The notes: a model not told the origin generated them from the sequence alone. Counted from the stretch's first letter, positions 11,988 to 24,686 are shown. The stretch: DNA of 64,000 nt from Arabidopsis thaliana (GCF_000001735.4 NC_003076.8:26849835-26913834); one strand, 5' to 3'. Numbers and translations: made by a program.

Positions 11988-13746
11988 ATGTCGGAGACTG
12001 ATAGAGAGCGTCCGTTATTAGCATCGGAGGAGAGAGCTTATGAAGAAACCGAGAAAGTTCTCATAGTCGGAATCGACGAAGAAGAAGACGCTGATTACGA
12101 CGATGACCCCGGAAACTCTCCTAAATTCTCATGGAAGAAGCTTTGGCTATTCACTGGACCTGGTTTTCTGATGAGTATCGCTTTCCTCGATCCAGGTAAT
12201 CTCGAGAGCGATCTTCAAGCTGGAGCCATCGCTGGTTACTCTTTGATTTGGCTATTGATGTGGGCTACGGCGATTGGGCTTCTGATTCAACTTCTATCTG
12301 CCCGTCTCGGTGTGGCGACGGGTAGACATCTGGCGGAGTTGTGTCGAGAAGAGTATCCGACTTGGGCAAGGATGGTGCTTTGGATTATGGCGGAGATTGC
12401 TTTGATCGGAGCTGATATTCAGGAAGTTATTGGTAGTGCTATAGCTATCAAGATCTTGTCTAATGGATTGGTTCCTCTTTGGGCTGGTGTTGTTATCACT
12501 GCTCTTGATTGGTAAGTGTTTTTTTTTTTCTCAATTTGGTTATTGATTTAGGAAAAACCCTAATTTTTGGAATTTAGGGTTCTTTATTATTGTTTGTTTG
12601 GTATCTTTAGTTTTGATCCTAACATTGTGTGTGATGGGTTAATTGCAGTTTCATCTTTCTATTTTTGGAGAATTATGGAATAAGGAAACTAGAAGCTGTG
12701 TTTGCTATTTTGATTGCAACAATGGCTCTTGCATTTGCTTGGATGTTTGGTCAGACGAAACCCAGTGGAACTGAGCTCCTTGTTGGTGAGACTCTAAATA
12801 TTCCTTTCTTTTGTCTAGTGTGTGGAGATGGGAGTACAAAAATGGTAACTGTTCATGTTTTTTAACAGGAGCATTGGTCCCTAAGCTTAGCTCCAGGACT
12901 ATCAAACAAGCTGTTGGTATTGTGGGATGTATTATCATGCCTCACAATGTGTTCTTGCATTCAGCACTTGTGCAATCCAGAGAAGTCGATCCGAAAAAGA
13001 GATTCCGGGTCAAAGAAGCTCTCAAGTACTACTCCATTGAATCCACTGGTGCTCTTGCGGTTTCTTTCATTATCAACGTCTTTGTGACCACGGTGTTTGC
13101 CAAGTCGTTTTACGGGACAGAGATAGCGGACACCATCGGTCTTGCAAATGCTGGACAGTACTTACAGGACAAATACGGGGGTGGGTTTTTCCCGATACTG
13201 TATATATGGGCGATTGGAGTCTTAGCTGCTGGTCAGAGTAGTACCATCACAGGTACGTACGCCGGACAGTTTATAATGGGAGGGTTCTTGAATCTCAAGA
13301 TGAAGAAATGGGTTAGAGCCTTGATCACAAGAAGCTGTGCAATCATACCAACAATGATCGTGGCGCTTGTCTTTGATTCATCGGATTCTATGCTTGATGA
13401 GCTCAACGAATGGCTAAACGTTCTTCAATCGGTTCAGATCCCTTTCGCTGTGATCCCACTCCTTTGCTTGGTCTCCAATGAGCAAATCATGGGCAGTTTC
13501 AAAATTCAACCTTTAGTCCAAACAATCTCATGGATAGTAGCTGCTCTTGTGATAGCCATTAATGGGTATCTAATGGTGGATTTCTTCTCAGGAGCTGCAA
13601 CGAATTTGATTTTGCTTGTGCCAGTGATCATATTCGCAATTGCTTATGTTGTGTTTGTACTTTACCTTATCTCACGAGGACTCACGTACACTCCTTGGCA
13701 ACTAGTGGCTTCTTCACATAAAGAACCACAGAGGGATGATGAGTGA
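11988..13746 (+). CDS. NRAMP4: Tonoplast metal transporter NRAMP4
   Basis: Exons 11988-12511, 12649-12785 and 12869-13746 give 512 aa. NRAMP transporters move Fe2+, Mn2+ and other divalent metals with protons. NRAMP4, together with NRAMP3, exports vacuolar iron during seed germination. The two family signatures are present: DPGN at 68-71 in the first membrane helix and MPHN at 244-247 in helix 6. Both contain metal-binding residues. About eleven or twelve hydrophobic segments follow an acidic cytosolic N-terminus. ERPLL near residues 7-11 fits a dileucine vacuolar sorting signal. The consensus transport motif [13 protein letters not shown] lies in exon 3. The start is the first ATG after the TATA box and 5' leader. 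Confidence 0.97.
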
Positions 13747-14740
13747 GTAAAGGAAAAGCAAAGAGACCTTTTCATTGAAGAATAAGAATAAGAGAGATTG
13801 CTCTTTTTAGTGAAACAAACAATAGAAAGTTGAGTTTCAGTATGGTAACAAAACAATGTCCTGATGTATTTGTATTATAGTGTTTTATGGTTTTTAGAGT
13901 ATAGCTTTGGAAGAATCCGAATCGTATCGTTTGTGTAAAACTTCCGGCGTTTCTTAGAATTTTGGCAGAAATAAAACGTAAACATGAAGTTCCTTCTTCA
14001 GATGTGCGTTATTTCATTTTCTTTTAGATAGATTTTTTTTTTTTGGGTTTAAGTATATAAGTTAAAAAAAAAATCTTAATATTTATACATTTAGATATCT
14101 TGATGTTTTTCAAAGTAATAACGTGAACTCTGGTTTTGAATTTCTTAGAGAAAAAAAAAATGGTCAAAAATGGGGAAGAAATGGTCAAAGATTAATGGAA
14201 ACGCGCTCGCATTTAATTTGATGTTTAAAGGTCACAAACAATGTTTAGTCGTTTAGGGGAAATTCATGCACAATTTCTTTGATGCCACGATAAGCTTTGA
14301 TTGCAAATTTAAGTTAAAAAAAATTCTGGAAGCTAGTTTTATCATTTGATAATGAAAATTTCCTGGCAAACGAGAGTCGAGTCGAGTCGAGGTATTTAAA
14401 TACATCACGTAAGTTTCGTTAACTGCCCCAAATTAAATTAAAAACACAGGAGCAGCTTCTCCTAATCCAAAATCCAAAAAAACAAACATCAAAAAGTCAA
14501 AAATTAAAATATTTAAATACATAACCTACCTAACAAGGTTTGACGCAAAACCCGCCACGAGTCTAACGCATTTATTAAGAGAAAGTATGCACCAAAAATA
14601 TCGTTATTAATTGACTAAGTAGACCGATAAAACTTTATTTAAGAGATTAATGGAGCTCATAATAAATAGCAACAAAAATCTTTGACGATGAATGATTTGG
14701 TCTTACCGCGCTTCCACGGTTCTAATCTTCGTCGTCCTCT
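13747..14740. other. Spacer between NRAMP4 and PUB2
   Basis: NRAMP4 3' UTR and PUB2 promoter. There is a short GAGTC tandem repeat at 14374-14391, followed directly by the palindrome TATTTAAATA. A second TATTTAAATACAT copy lies near 14510. No gene is supported. Confidence 0.55.
14374..14391. repeat. Short GAGTC tandem repeat
   Basis: The five-base unit GAGTC/GTCGA is repeated between three and four times in the PUB2 upstream region. It looks like a simple microsatellite. Confidence 0.7.
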
Positions 14741-15161
14741 CTGATAAAGAGACAGAGAGAGAGAGAGAGCTGAAACTGCCATTTCCGCAAGGTAATTCAT
14801 CATTCTTCTGTAGTCTTAAGCTTTGTTCCCGTTCCATATATCTCTGTTTTTAGAAAGTTGTTTCTGCAGATTCCAAGTTGTGTAGAGTTCGCTTAATTTC
14901 CTCAGCAATGAATCTTTTTCGTTTTCTTTGTTCGATTCAGAGTTTTTTTTATTGGGGTTTTATTATGTTGACTCGAGGGTTGACTAAGCATCAGATTCTG
15001 TCCTCAGCTTTATGATATTGGTTACAATTATATTCGTTGAATTTTCAGCTTAGCTTTGAATGTCCTAAACTTGTTCTTACTTGGTGTTCTTGCAGTTCTT
15101 GTTTCAGGGGTTTTGTATATTTGCCTCAACTTTTCATTGATTCACGAATTTATTTCATTAC

Positions 15162-17616
15162 ATGATGGTAAGTTTCTAAATGTCTATGCCCTCAAATAAA
15201 CGAGGTTTGATTTTGTTTTTCTTACTAATTTATAAACTCATGTTGTTGTTTTGGTAAGTGAAGGTACATATGGAGGTGTCTTGGTTAAGAGTTCTTCTAG
15301 ATAACATCTCCTCCTATCTAAGTTTATCATCTATGGACGATTTATCTTCAAACCCTGCTCATAAGTACTACACCAGAGGAGAAGATATAGGAAAGCTTAT
15401 CAAGCCTGTTCTTGAGAACCTCATTGACTCTGACGCGGCTCCTAGCGAGTTGCTTAACAATGGTTTTGAAGAATTAGCTCAATACGTTGATGAACTTAGA
15501 GAACAGTTTCAGAGTTGGCAACCTCTTTCAACTAGAATCTTTTATGTAAGTATGCAAAAAACAGAATTTACATCTTCATTTATAGCTGTTTCTGAGCTAA
15601 CTCTTGTCTGTTTTCAGGTTCTTCGAATTGAATCATTAGCATCAAAGTTACGAGAATCCAGTTTGGAAGTCTTTCAGCTCCTCAAACACTGCGAACAACA
15701 TTTGCCTGCTGACTTGATCTCACCTTCTTTTGAGGTAAACTCAATGATCTGTCTCTGTGTATAGTTTTCTTTAGGATCTTATTATTGATCAGGCTCCTTG
15801 TTGCATATTGCAGGAGTGCATTGAATTGGTGAAGTTAGTGGCAAGAGACGAAATATCGTATACTATTGATCAAGCTCTAAAAGATCAAAAGAAAGGTGTT
15901 GGACCTACTTCAGAGGTTCTGGTGAAAATTGCCGAGAGTACTGGTTTAAGATCCAACCAGGAGATTCTTGTTGAAGGTGTGGTACTTACAAACATGAAGG
16001 AGGATGCTGAGCTTACCGATAATGACACCGAAGCCGAGTATCTAGACGGATTGATCTCTCTAACAACACAAATGCATGAGTACCTTAGCGACATAAAGCA
16101 GGCTCAGTTACGTTGTCCAGTACGCGTACCTTCTGATTTCCGCTGCTCTCTATCTCTTGAGCTTATGACTGATCCAGTCATTGTAGCATCTGGTCAAACA
16201 TTCGAACGGGTTTTTATCCAGAAATGGATCGATATGGGACTCATGGTTTGTCCAAAGACAAGGCAGGCTTTATCTCATACCACTTTGACACCTAATTTCA
16301 TTGTCAGAGCTTTTCTTGCAAGTTGGTGTGAAACTAACAATGTCTATCCTCCTGATCCATTGGAGTTGATTCACTCAAGTGAGCCATTCCCTCTTCTTGT
16401 TGAATCAGTGAGAGCTTCATCATCAGAGAATGGCCATTCAGAATCTTTAGATGCAGAGGAACTGCGTCAGGTCTTTAGTAGGTCTGCTTCGGCGCCAGGC
16501 ATTGTCTCTGAAGTGGTTTGCAAAACCAAAAGAAACAACAATGCTGCTGCAGATAGATCACTGACACGGAGTAATACCCCTTGGAAATTTCCAGAAGAGA
16601 GGCATTGGCGTCACCCCGGGATCATCCCAGCGACCGTAAGAGAAACAGGAAGCAGTTCAAGTATCGAAACCGAGGTGAAGAAACTCATTGATGATCTCAA
16701 GAGTTCTTCATTGGATACACAGAGAGAGGCCACAGCTAGAATCAGGATACTAGCAAGAAACAGTACAGACAATCGCATTGTCATTGCGCGGTGCGAAGCA
16801 ATCCCTTCGTTAGTCAGTCTTCTTTACTCAACGGATGAGAGAATCCAAGCAGACGCAGTGACTTGCTTACTAAACTTATCCATCAACGACAACAACAAGT
16901 CCCTCATCGCGGAAAGTGGAGCCATCGTACCGCTTATTCACGTTCTCAAAACAGGATACTTAGAAGAAGCTAAAGCAAACTCAGCAGCAACTCTATTCAG
17001 CTTGTCGGTGATCGAAGAGTACAAGACAGAGATAGGAGAAGCAGGAGCTATAGAGCCACTTGTTGACCTCTTAGGAAGTGGAAGTCTCAGTGGGAAGAAA
17101 GATGCAGCCACGGCTTTATTCAACCTCTCAATACACCATGAGAACAAAACGAAAGTAATCGAAGCTGGAGCAGTGAGATACTTAGTTGAACTGATGGATC
17201 CTGCTTTTGGGATGGTGGAGAAAGCTGTGGTGGTGCTAGCGAATCTTGCAACGGTTAGAGAAGGAAAGATTGCGATAGGCGAAGAAGGAGGAATACCGGT
17301 ATTGGTGGAAGTTGTGGAGTTAGGTTCAGCAAGAGGCAAAGAGAATGCAACTGCAGCACTATTGCAGCTTTGTACGCATAGCCCGAAATTCTGCAACAAT
17401 GTCATAAGAGAAGGAGTGATTCCACCTCTTGTGGCACTTACTAAATCAGGAACAGCTAGAGGCAAAGAGAAGGTTCTTTTTTTGTTTCCTCTTCTTTGTT
17501 TGGTAAATGTCTCATGACTCTTATAGTAATATAACTGTTGTATGATTTTGTTTCAGGCACAGAATCTTCTGAAGTACTTTAAAGCACACAGACAAAGCAA
17601 TCAGAGGAGAGGCTGA
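15162..17616 (+). CDS. PUB2: Plant U-box/ARM-repeat E3 ubiquitin ligase PUB2
   Basis: Coding exons: 15162-15167, 15264-15545, 15618-15734, 15814-17472, 17557-17616. They give 707 aa. The first coding exon contributes only ATGATG before a splice site. An upstream 5'-UTR intron probably spans 14792-15095. The UND (U-box N-terminal) region covers roughly residues 1-230. The U-box (about 238-312) starts at VPSDFRC, with the typical LMTDPVIVASGQT core. Armadillo repeats (about 420-695) follow in the pattern AIPSLVSLL..DAVTCLLNLS. U-box proteins recruit E2 enzymes and ubiquitinate partners. PUB2 and PUB4 are close relatives tied to cytokinin and immune signalling. The ATG at 15270 matches the usual PUB4-type start and would shorten the protein by only four residues. 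Confidence 0.95.
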
Positions 17617-18686
17617 TCTTGCTTTACCTTAAAGGTTGTTCTAAGTTCTAACTTATACATGATACACATCTGCATATATGATACTTATATAAATATGAAA
17701 CTGTTACCTCTAAAAGATTGTGTATTTTTTTAGTATTTCATCAATAGTTGGTTTATTTGTAAAGGATATTATTCTCTGTGCTATTTTCTTCTTCTTTTCT
17801 CATTGAAGCAAATATTTCAAAATTGAATTGTTGTATTCGACATTGAACCGATGGACGGTCCCGCCCATTTGATGGTGATAACAAGTTTTATTTTTCAACA
17901 ATAAAAACATGTTATTAGATTTAAAATGTGGTTGTTTTGCGACAATAGGTCATCAAATGTACGTACCCTTATGTTATTAAACGTTCAATAAACTATGAAT
18001 TGTCTGTGTGACGTATAACATAATGTTTTAATATAAGATTACGTAAACATATATTGTTATGCTGAAAAATTCTTAATATTATTATTGGGTGATTGCTTTA
18101 GCCCTATGCTCGCTCATGAGTGAGTAAATGGCCTTTGAGTTTGAGTTGCGGATTTGATATTCAAACTATAATATATAAAATGAGAAAAAAAAAACATTAT
18201 ATTATACGAAATGATGGTGAGAAATTGACGTCCTAGATAAAAACATCATTGCTTTAATCATGCCAAGCACCACTCCTTATAAGAAGAATCTATCATGGAT
18301 ATAACCAAAACAAAATAGTATAAAGTAAGCACAACTATATGATATATCACTTTCACATCATTCTCGTTATTTTATTATGATGTTTCGCTTTCATGCCACT
18401 ATTTATACGTATGCATCTCTCATGTCTAGATGAATATGAAAAAAAACAAAAATTCGAAATCTAAACATTACATTTTATAATCAAGCTCAAATTAAAGATT
18501 AGCAAGTACATTAGCTCCAAACTAGTTCTAGGTTTATAGAATGTAATGAAAACGAAAAAAAAAACTAAAAAGTATATAATTGACAATTACCACTAACATA
18601 CAAAAAGAAATTTACGTACGAAAATGATTAAAACACACAAAAATGATTAATACATTTAAAATTTATTTCTTGAGAAAAAATAAAAA
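17617..18686. other. Convergent spacer between PUB2 and the next gene
   Basis: Contains both 3' UTRs and about 800 bases of AT-rich sequence. I see no gene, RNA or clear repeat in it. Confidence 0.55.
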
Positions 18687-19595
18687 TCAGACCAAGGTTC
18701 GTCTTCCATGATCGACGACAAAACCAACCTGTGATAACCACTCAAACGTTCTCTTCCTCGCCATCGCCGATTTCTCTTCTTTCTTCGCCGTCTTCTTCTC
18801 CATCATCCTCTGTTTCTCCTCCGTCTCACCGGAGGACACTTTAATCTTCACAGGTGCCATCTTCGTCTCCGTCGACACCGAACATTTACAATCCGAGAAC
18901 ATAAAGCTTCTCCTCCTATTCCTCGATCTCGATTCACCTGATCCTATTTTCTTCGAATTCGAACTCGTGCTTGTACTACTGCAGCTACTATTCCGACTCA
19001 CTGACAATTTCGCGTTTCCGGCGGTGGTTCGGAGTTCTATCTCCGGTGTACGGACGAGTCCTAGCCTGAGAAAATCCCAAATCGAGGATGATTTAGGGTT
19101 TCTGATTGAATTCACACGAGCCGTCATGCTCGATGATCTTCGAATCTGTGGTTGTGGACTTGGTTGACTATAATCGATGAAATTGTTTTTGATTTTCCGG
19201 TCCGATCTAATAATTCCGGTTCGTCTGAATTCAACCGACTCGGATCTTGTAATCAACCGGGTCGGCTCGTTAAGTCCGGCGTCTAAACTGACGGAGTGAC
19301 GTAACGGCAGAATTCGGCCTTTGAAGAATAATTCATCAGCTGTACTCATCTCCGGAGCTGGTTCACATGAATCCGACCCGGCTCGAAACGATGACCCGAT
19401 TCCAAATTCAAATCCGGAATCGAATTCTTCATCTTCTTCTTTGACAATCGATCGTAATTCGCCCTTCTCGTTCGGCAAATCACACAGAGACAAAGCTTCT
19501 TCTTCTTCTTCTTCTTCTACGTCATCGTCGTCTTCTTGATAGCGATGAGAGATCAAAAGGGTTTTGTCATCGTCTTCCGTACAAGTCATCGCCAT
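18687..19595 (-). CDS. Uncharacterised plant protein with acidic N-terminus and Ser/Arg-rich middle
   Basis: Single exon, 302 aa from the ATG in the context AAAATGGCG. The frame is open for another 18 residues upstream, but that sequence looks like leader. An acidic run (about 21-33) is followed by FEFGI and then STADELFFKGRILPLR (about 84-99). Next come basic, serine-rich segments (RRSSSM, SSTSTSSN) and SSIWDFLRLGLVRTPE. The basic C-terminus ends in FEWLSQVGFVVDHGRRTLV. The pairing of FEF with ADELFxxGxxLPL is reminiscent of plant BKI1/MAKR-like and DUF1645-type proteins, which act at the plasma membrane or in the nucleus. That is only a resemblance, and no catalytic domain is visible. Expression of this gene is not testable here. 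Confidence 0.85.
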   Translation of the reverse strand: MAMTCTEDDDKTLLISHRYQEDDDDVEEEEEEEALSLCDLPNEKGELRSIVKEEDEEFDSGFEFGIGSSFRAGSDSCEPAPEMSTADELFFKGRILPLRHSVSLDAGLNEPTRLITRSESVEFRRTGIIRSDRKIKNNFIDYSQPSPQPQIRRSSSMTARVNSIRNPKSSSIWDFLRLGLVRTPEIELRTTAGNAKLSVSRNSSCSSTSTSSNSKKIGSGESRSRNRRRSFMFSDCKCSVSTETKMAPVKIKVSSGETEEKQRMMEKKTAKKEEKSAMARKRTFEWLSQVGFVVDHGRRTLV

Positions 19596-19677
19596 TTTCG
19601 AAGCTTCCCAACGAAGAGACAGAGAGGTACAAAATTTTAAATTAAACACATTAACGAAAGAGAGGAAGACGAATTTG

Positions 19678-19687
19678 AATATTTAAA
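19678..19687 (-). promoter_or_regulatory. TATA-like element of the uncharacterised gene at 18687-19595
   Basis: TTTAAATA on the minus strand, about 85-90 bases before the chosen ATG. It is in a suitable position for a TATA box but is a weak match. Confidence 0.35.
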
Positions 19688-19695
19688 GAAGACAA

Positions 19696-22357
19696 GAAGA
19701 GAAGTTTCTTTTGGAAAAGTCAAATACGACTATAACCTTTTATTATTATTGTTATTTCTCACATAACCTATAGTCCTTGATACATATAATTGCATGTATT
19801 TATACATCTTTATATACTTGGAGCGAGACATAAGCAATCGTAATAAAAGAAAAAGTTATTTTTCTTTTTTATTTATGTTGTAGAAATTTTAACCAAAAAT
19901 AGAAAATCATGAGAAGTATGAGTCCTAGTTTACTAGACACGGTTTTTTTTCTCCTTACCTTTTCTCTATCAGTATCGTGACCATTGTATACAGTAAAGTG
20001 ACAGCATGGTCAAAATTTGTTATTTATTTGTGTTTTGTTCTCTTGCCTAATTTTGAATCCTGAAAATAATGCTTAGACTGATTTTTTTTTTAAATGGTCA
20101 ACTTGCATATGCACAAGACTAGTCTGTTTCAAAACTGTCCATATGTCATTTAAATTTTAAAACCTTAATTTTAGCCACAATTTATTATAACAAAGCGTAT
20201 TAAAATGCTTATATTGCTATGGGTTTTTTAAGGAAGAAAAAGAACACACATGATAAAGCTGAAAGGCTGTAAGATATGGCAGCCTTTTGCTTTTATTTAT
20301 TTCTACCTTACTTTTTCCGATAAATTGAAAACATAAATATTACCAAACTGAAAAACCAAGAAAATAATAATAAGAATAAGAATAGCTTAGAAGGTTGGGT
20401 CTGTGGAGGAGTGGGCCTAGGCCACTATTTCTGGCACGCGATGGGTACACTTTACCCAGCACCATCACCATCATCTTCAACATGCATACATTTTATCATG
20501 ATTCTTAGTAAATTTTTATCATTGCTTTTGGTGTTTTGTTGTTAATTACGAGCGTTTTAATTTTGTTTTTACATATGCGTGGGAGGATAGATCAAGTATC
20601 ATTTCCATGTTTTAGTAACAGAGAAGAGACAGAAAGTTATGCAGAAAAGATCCTTCTAATTGAAATGTAGCTAGAAATTAGGAGTTTGATCTATTTTTTT
20701 TGTCAAACGCGTATTAATGGTCTACAATTGTTTCCCTTAAGTTGTAGAAACATTAGACTTTGACTACATATATAATTACAAACTATAAATAAAATGAAAA
20801 TGACTCTTTGCATTTATATAAATGATAAGTTATATATTGATGTATCAAATTCCAGAAGGATAAAAGTTTCATGAGAAAAGAACTTTACACCGCGAGTCAA
20901 GACAATATTGTCACATACAAAATAAAAGGTAGAATGGATTTGAAATCATATGATACGTCTAGATCGAAATTGTATAATTATAAAAGATTTTGACTTAAAA
21001 AGCAAAAATAGAGAGGGTGGTACCAAAAATAGTTGAAACTTGCGGTGCAAATCAAAACAAGAAAATGTTTTTGTCAACTTTTTATTTATTAAGATGATGG
21101 CCACTATTGTTCATTGCTTGTGACTCATGCGTCGCTTATGCCATTGTTTTGTTTTGTATGATTAAAGGGCCGCAAGAAACGACGTATCATATTGTCGTTT
21201 ATACTTTTTCTTTATACACATCTTCTAATCTCATAATCGCATTATTTTTTCACTTATTGGTGGTACTTAATAAGTGATACTTTTCAATCACTTCCTGTTA
21301 ATCTGCATTGGGACGTTATCACGTAAATGATACCTTTAACACACTTTTTGTTTTGTTAATTTTGGTTTGGCGTCTAATTTTGTATAATAAATTCAAAATA
21401 TCGAACTGCACATATTACACATACTAAATGTTAACGAATGCACACACATGTGTATATAACTACATAATGCGTATTTAATTTTCGCATGTGGATATCGTTA
21501 ATCGTGCGCCTAATATTTGGCTTCGAAGTCTAAAGATGTTTAGAATCATGCAACGTGAAAAAACATTGGCCATGGAAGGCATGATACAAATTAGACTTGT
21601 GGAGTGTGTGTAATCACTATCATCTCTGACAATCGTTAACTTAGACATTAAATAAATCCACCATTTAGTTTAAGAAAAATACATTTATTGAAGTCTGAAA
21701 ACATATATTATACAATTCGATTTTCTTGAAGTGGTGAGAAATTTACAGGAAAAATAGTTCCACAAGTGCTTGGGAAAATATTGGAAACTGATAATAAGGC
21801 CAAATGAGCCCATTATATTATACGGTCCTTGTAAAGCCCATAAATTGACCGAAATCTATCATGCTTTTCTATTAGTTTTTTTTTTGTGTGACAGAAAAGA
21901 GTTTTCTCACCAGCAAATCTAATCATTGATAATCTCTGGATGCCTATGGTAAAGTTTCATAATTCAGAAACTCTACTTTGGTTATTTACGGTATATACAC
22001 TTTTATAGCTTAGTTGATAGAAACATCTTAATACTATCTCAAGTATATGGTGTGGTAATTAATCGTTGACTTTTTGTATTAACTTTTTATTTTTTCAAAC
22101 ATTTTCTCTTCATTAACTATTTCAAGTCACATGATAAAACACCTAGAGAGACCCAGCTACTGTTGTAGCCGGAGAATATATTTCTTTTTAAAATTAAAAA
22201 CAGCAAGACATCCCAAAAACAAACTAGGCAAGTCTTAACAGACTGCATGTCGTTTTTGCTAAACAGAGGTTTCTTCGTATCTAAAAACGGCATTACAATA
22301 AATCTGTAAACACCTTTTCTTTTCCATAAAACCCCTTTCATTTCTCATAATTTACGA
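19696..22357. other. Intergenic region, about 2.6 kb
   Basis: AT-rich, with short spurious open frames only, including one at 22117-22341 that overlaps the SBT1.7 3' UTR. I recognise no gene, RNA or transposon ends. Confidence 0.5.
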
Positions 22358-24631
22358 CTATGTCCAGCTAATCGCCACGGGACTTCCCACCACGTGTTTC
22401 CCATCCGACCATTCAATACTCCCAAAGCTGTTAGATCCAGACGGCTTCGACGAGTCTACAGTAAACGTCACCGTATACGATTTTTTCTCGTTAGCTTCCT
22501 TGAAATTCAAAACCGCCGGTTCAACCGAAATCTTGACTCCTGTCGTCTCCGAAGTTACTTTAACCGAGTAAGTCCCAGCTCCTCCCACGCTCGTCACCGT
22601 GCGCGTGTACTTATACGCACCGACTCCATCAACGTTAACGGCGAACGACGGGTAGTTCAAATCAGCGACCGAGTACGATTTACTCGGATCGCAAGTGTAA
22701 TTACGTCTCGAGACACTTCGAATTTGCGGCGATGTGTAATTCAATGCGCAGAGGAAGCCTAAGTAATCCTCCGTCGTTAGATCGTAGATGAGTCCTGGAT
22801 TAGTGGCAGTTGTTGGTGACACGTGTCCTGCACCGTGATCGAACGGCGTCGAAGGCTTCCCTGTCGCGATGTCGAGTAACGGTTTACCGTCTTTGTAGGT
22901 TTTGTAAGCGGTGGTCATAAGCGCCGATCTAATCGCCGCCGGGCTCCATTCAGGATGCACCGACTTGAGAAGCGCCGCTAAACCACTAACGTGAGGGCAA
23001 GACATCGACGTCCCAGAGATGATATTGAACTCCACGCGGCGAGAATCGGAAGCGAGTCCGGTTGGTCCAGCAGCACCGGTCCACGCGGCGAGGATGTTTA
23101 CTCCAGGAGCGATCAGATCCGGTTTAAGAATATTCGGTGTAATCGAATTCGGTCCACGTGAGCTAAACGCTGCGACAACCGGAGATGGTTTAACACCGAC
23201 GACTGTTCCTAAGATTGAAATCGAAGCGGTGGGATTAGGATCAGTAGTCACGTAATGCCGGATTATATCACCGGCTTTTTCACCAACGGTGGTCGCCGGT
23301 AACAAATGAGCATCCGCAACAAGCTCTTCACCATTCGCCGCAGTGTTAGCCAGAATCATTCCAACTCCACCTGCTGCTTTAACCACATCACCTTTCTGAA
23401 CTCTAGCATTAATTCCTCTATCACACATCACAATCTTCCCCTTTACTTTCTCCGGGATCAAAGTTCCGGTCATACAGAGATTACCATTAGTAGCATTACT
23501 AGCATTCCCAGCGTAAATAAACGGCAACAATTTATCCGGTAAAGCTTCTCCTTTAAACAAAGAAACTCCGGTGAAATTCTTGCCGTTACCGAGAATCGCA
23601 AGCGCCGGAAAATCACGATCTAAAGTACCAGCACCAACAGTTGTGATCCATGGAGCTACGTTTGATAAACTAGAACTACTCGGACCAGCATTACCAGCTG
23701 AGCAAGATACTAAAATCCCTCTTTCCATGGCGGCGAATGCTCCGATCGCAACACCGTCTCTATAATAATCCGACATTCCACCGCCGAGTGACATCGACAG
23801 GACATTGACGTTATCGGCGATGGCTTTATCGATTGCAGCTAAAATATCTGAGCTGAAACAACCACCGAGCCAACAGACTTTGTAAACAGCGACACGAGCG
23901 CGTGGAGCCATACCACGAGCTGTTCCTGAAGCGTAGCCTAATAAGCTAGCTCCTTCAACGACGGATCCAGCGGCGGTCGATGAGGTGTGAGTTCCGTGAC
24001 CGTCGTCGTCTCTAGGAGATCTTGATTCTTTAGATTCATCGATTGGTCCCATCGTTGATTCGTAACCACGAGCGAAGAATCTTGCTCCGATTAGTTTACG
24101 GTTACAGAGAGAAGCGGTGAAATTGGTTCCGGCCTCGCATCCGCCTTTCCAGGAGGAAGGAATAGGACCGAATCCTTCGTCGGAGTAGCTTTTACTCTCG
24201 GGCCAAACTCCGGTATCGAGAACTCCGACGACGACGTCGCTGTAAGAGCCGGCTTCAGGGAACAGATCTGCGGTGTGTTCGTCGAGACCGAGGAAGAGAG
24301 GAGTACGAGTGGTGTGTAGCTCGTAACGGTGCTCCGGTAAAACGGAGATAACACCAGGTTGAGTCATGAGCGAGTCGGCTTCTTCTTGAGTTAGCCGTGT
24401 TGAGAATCCATGAATCGCGTTCTCGTAAGTGTAGAGCAATTCGGCTGAGTCGGAGATAGATCTGAGAGATGAATCGTACCAGTTAGAGTGGAGGTCGAAA
24501 GACGACGGCATCTGAGATTTAGCCATGTGAACGATGTAAGTTCCTTGGTCGGAGGAGGAAGAGGACACGTGGCAGAATCCTAGACAAAGGAGGAGGAAGA
24601 AAGCAGTGGAGGAGAGAAACGAAGAAGACAT
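22358..24631 (-). CDS. SBT1.7: Secreted subtilisin-like serine protease SBT1.7 (ARA12)
   Basis: Intronless, 757 aa, the length of ARA12. A signal peptide (about 1-25, with a hydrophobic FFLLLCLGFC core) is followed by the I9 propeptide (about 31-106). Mature protein begins around TTRTP. The catalytic triad is visible: D139 in VGVLDTGVWPES, H212 in DGHGTHTSS, and S542 in GTSMSCPHVSG. The oxyanion Asn is N314 in SAGNAGP. A protease-associated domain sits between the His and Ser blocks (about 340-480). A fibronectin-III-like C-terminal domain ends the protein. It is an apoplastic subtilase needed for mucilage release from seed coats. The long minus-strand gene makes several shadow frames on the plus strand. 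Confidence 0.98.
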   Translation of the reverse strand: MSSSFLSSTAFFLLLCLGFCHVSSSSSDQGTYIVHMAKSQMPSSFDLHSNWYDSSLRSISDSAELLYTYENAIHGFSTRLTQEEADSLMTQPGVISVLPEHRYELHTTRTPLFLGLDEHTADLFPEAGSYSDVVVGVLDTGVWPESKSYSDEGFGPIPSSWKGGCEAGTNFTASLCNRKLIGARFFARGYESTMGPIDESKESRSPRDDDGHGTHTSSTAAGSVVEGASLLGYASGTARGMAPRARVAVYKVCWLGGCFSSDILAAIDKAIADNVNVLSMSLGGGMSDYYRDGVAIGAFAAMERGILVSCSAGNAGPSSSSLSNVAPWITTVGAGTLDRDFPALAILGNGKNFTGVSLFKGEALPDKLLPFIYAGNASNATNGNLCMTGTLIPEKVKGKIVMCDRGINARVQKGDVVKAAGGVGMILANTAANGEELVADAHLLPATTVGEKAGDIIRHYVTTDPNPTASISILGTVVGVKPSPVVAAFSSRGPNSITPNILKPDLIAPGVNILAAWTGAAGPTGLASDSRRVEFNIISGTSMSCPHVSGLAALLKSVHPEWSPAAIRSALMTTAYKTYKDGKPLLDIATGKPSTPFDHGAGHVSPTTATNPGLIYDLTTEDYLGFLCALNYTSPQIRSVSRRNYTCDPSKSYSVADLNYPSFAVNVDGVGAYKYTRTVTSVGGAGTYSVKVTSETTGVKISVEPAVLNFKEANEKKSYTVTFTVDSSKPSGSNSFGSIEWSDGKHVVGSPVAISWT

Positions 24632-24686
24632 GATTGAGATGGTGTGTTGTGTCTCTCTCTGGATCCAAGGAGAAGACGAGAGAGTG

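Noticed and set aside
16938-17465. 175-codon minus-strand frame opposite PUB2
   Set aside because: It lies opposite the armadillo-repeat coding exon. The composition is a shadow of the plus-strand protein.
22394-23765. Several plus-strand frames over SBT1.7
   Set aside because: All lie opposite an intact 757-aa subtilase with a complete catalytic triad.
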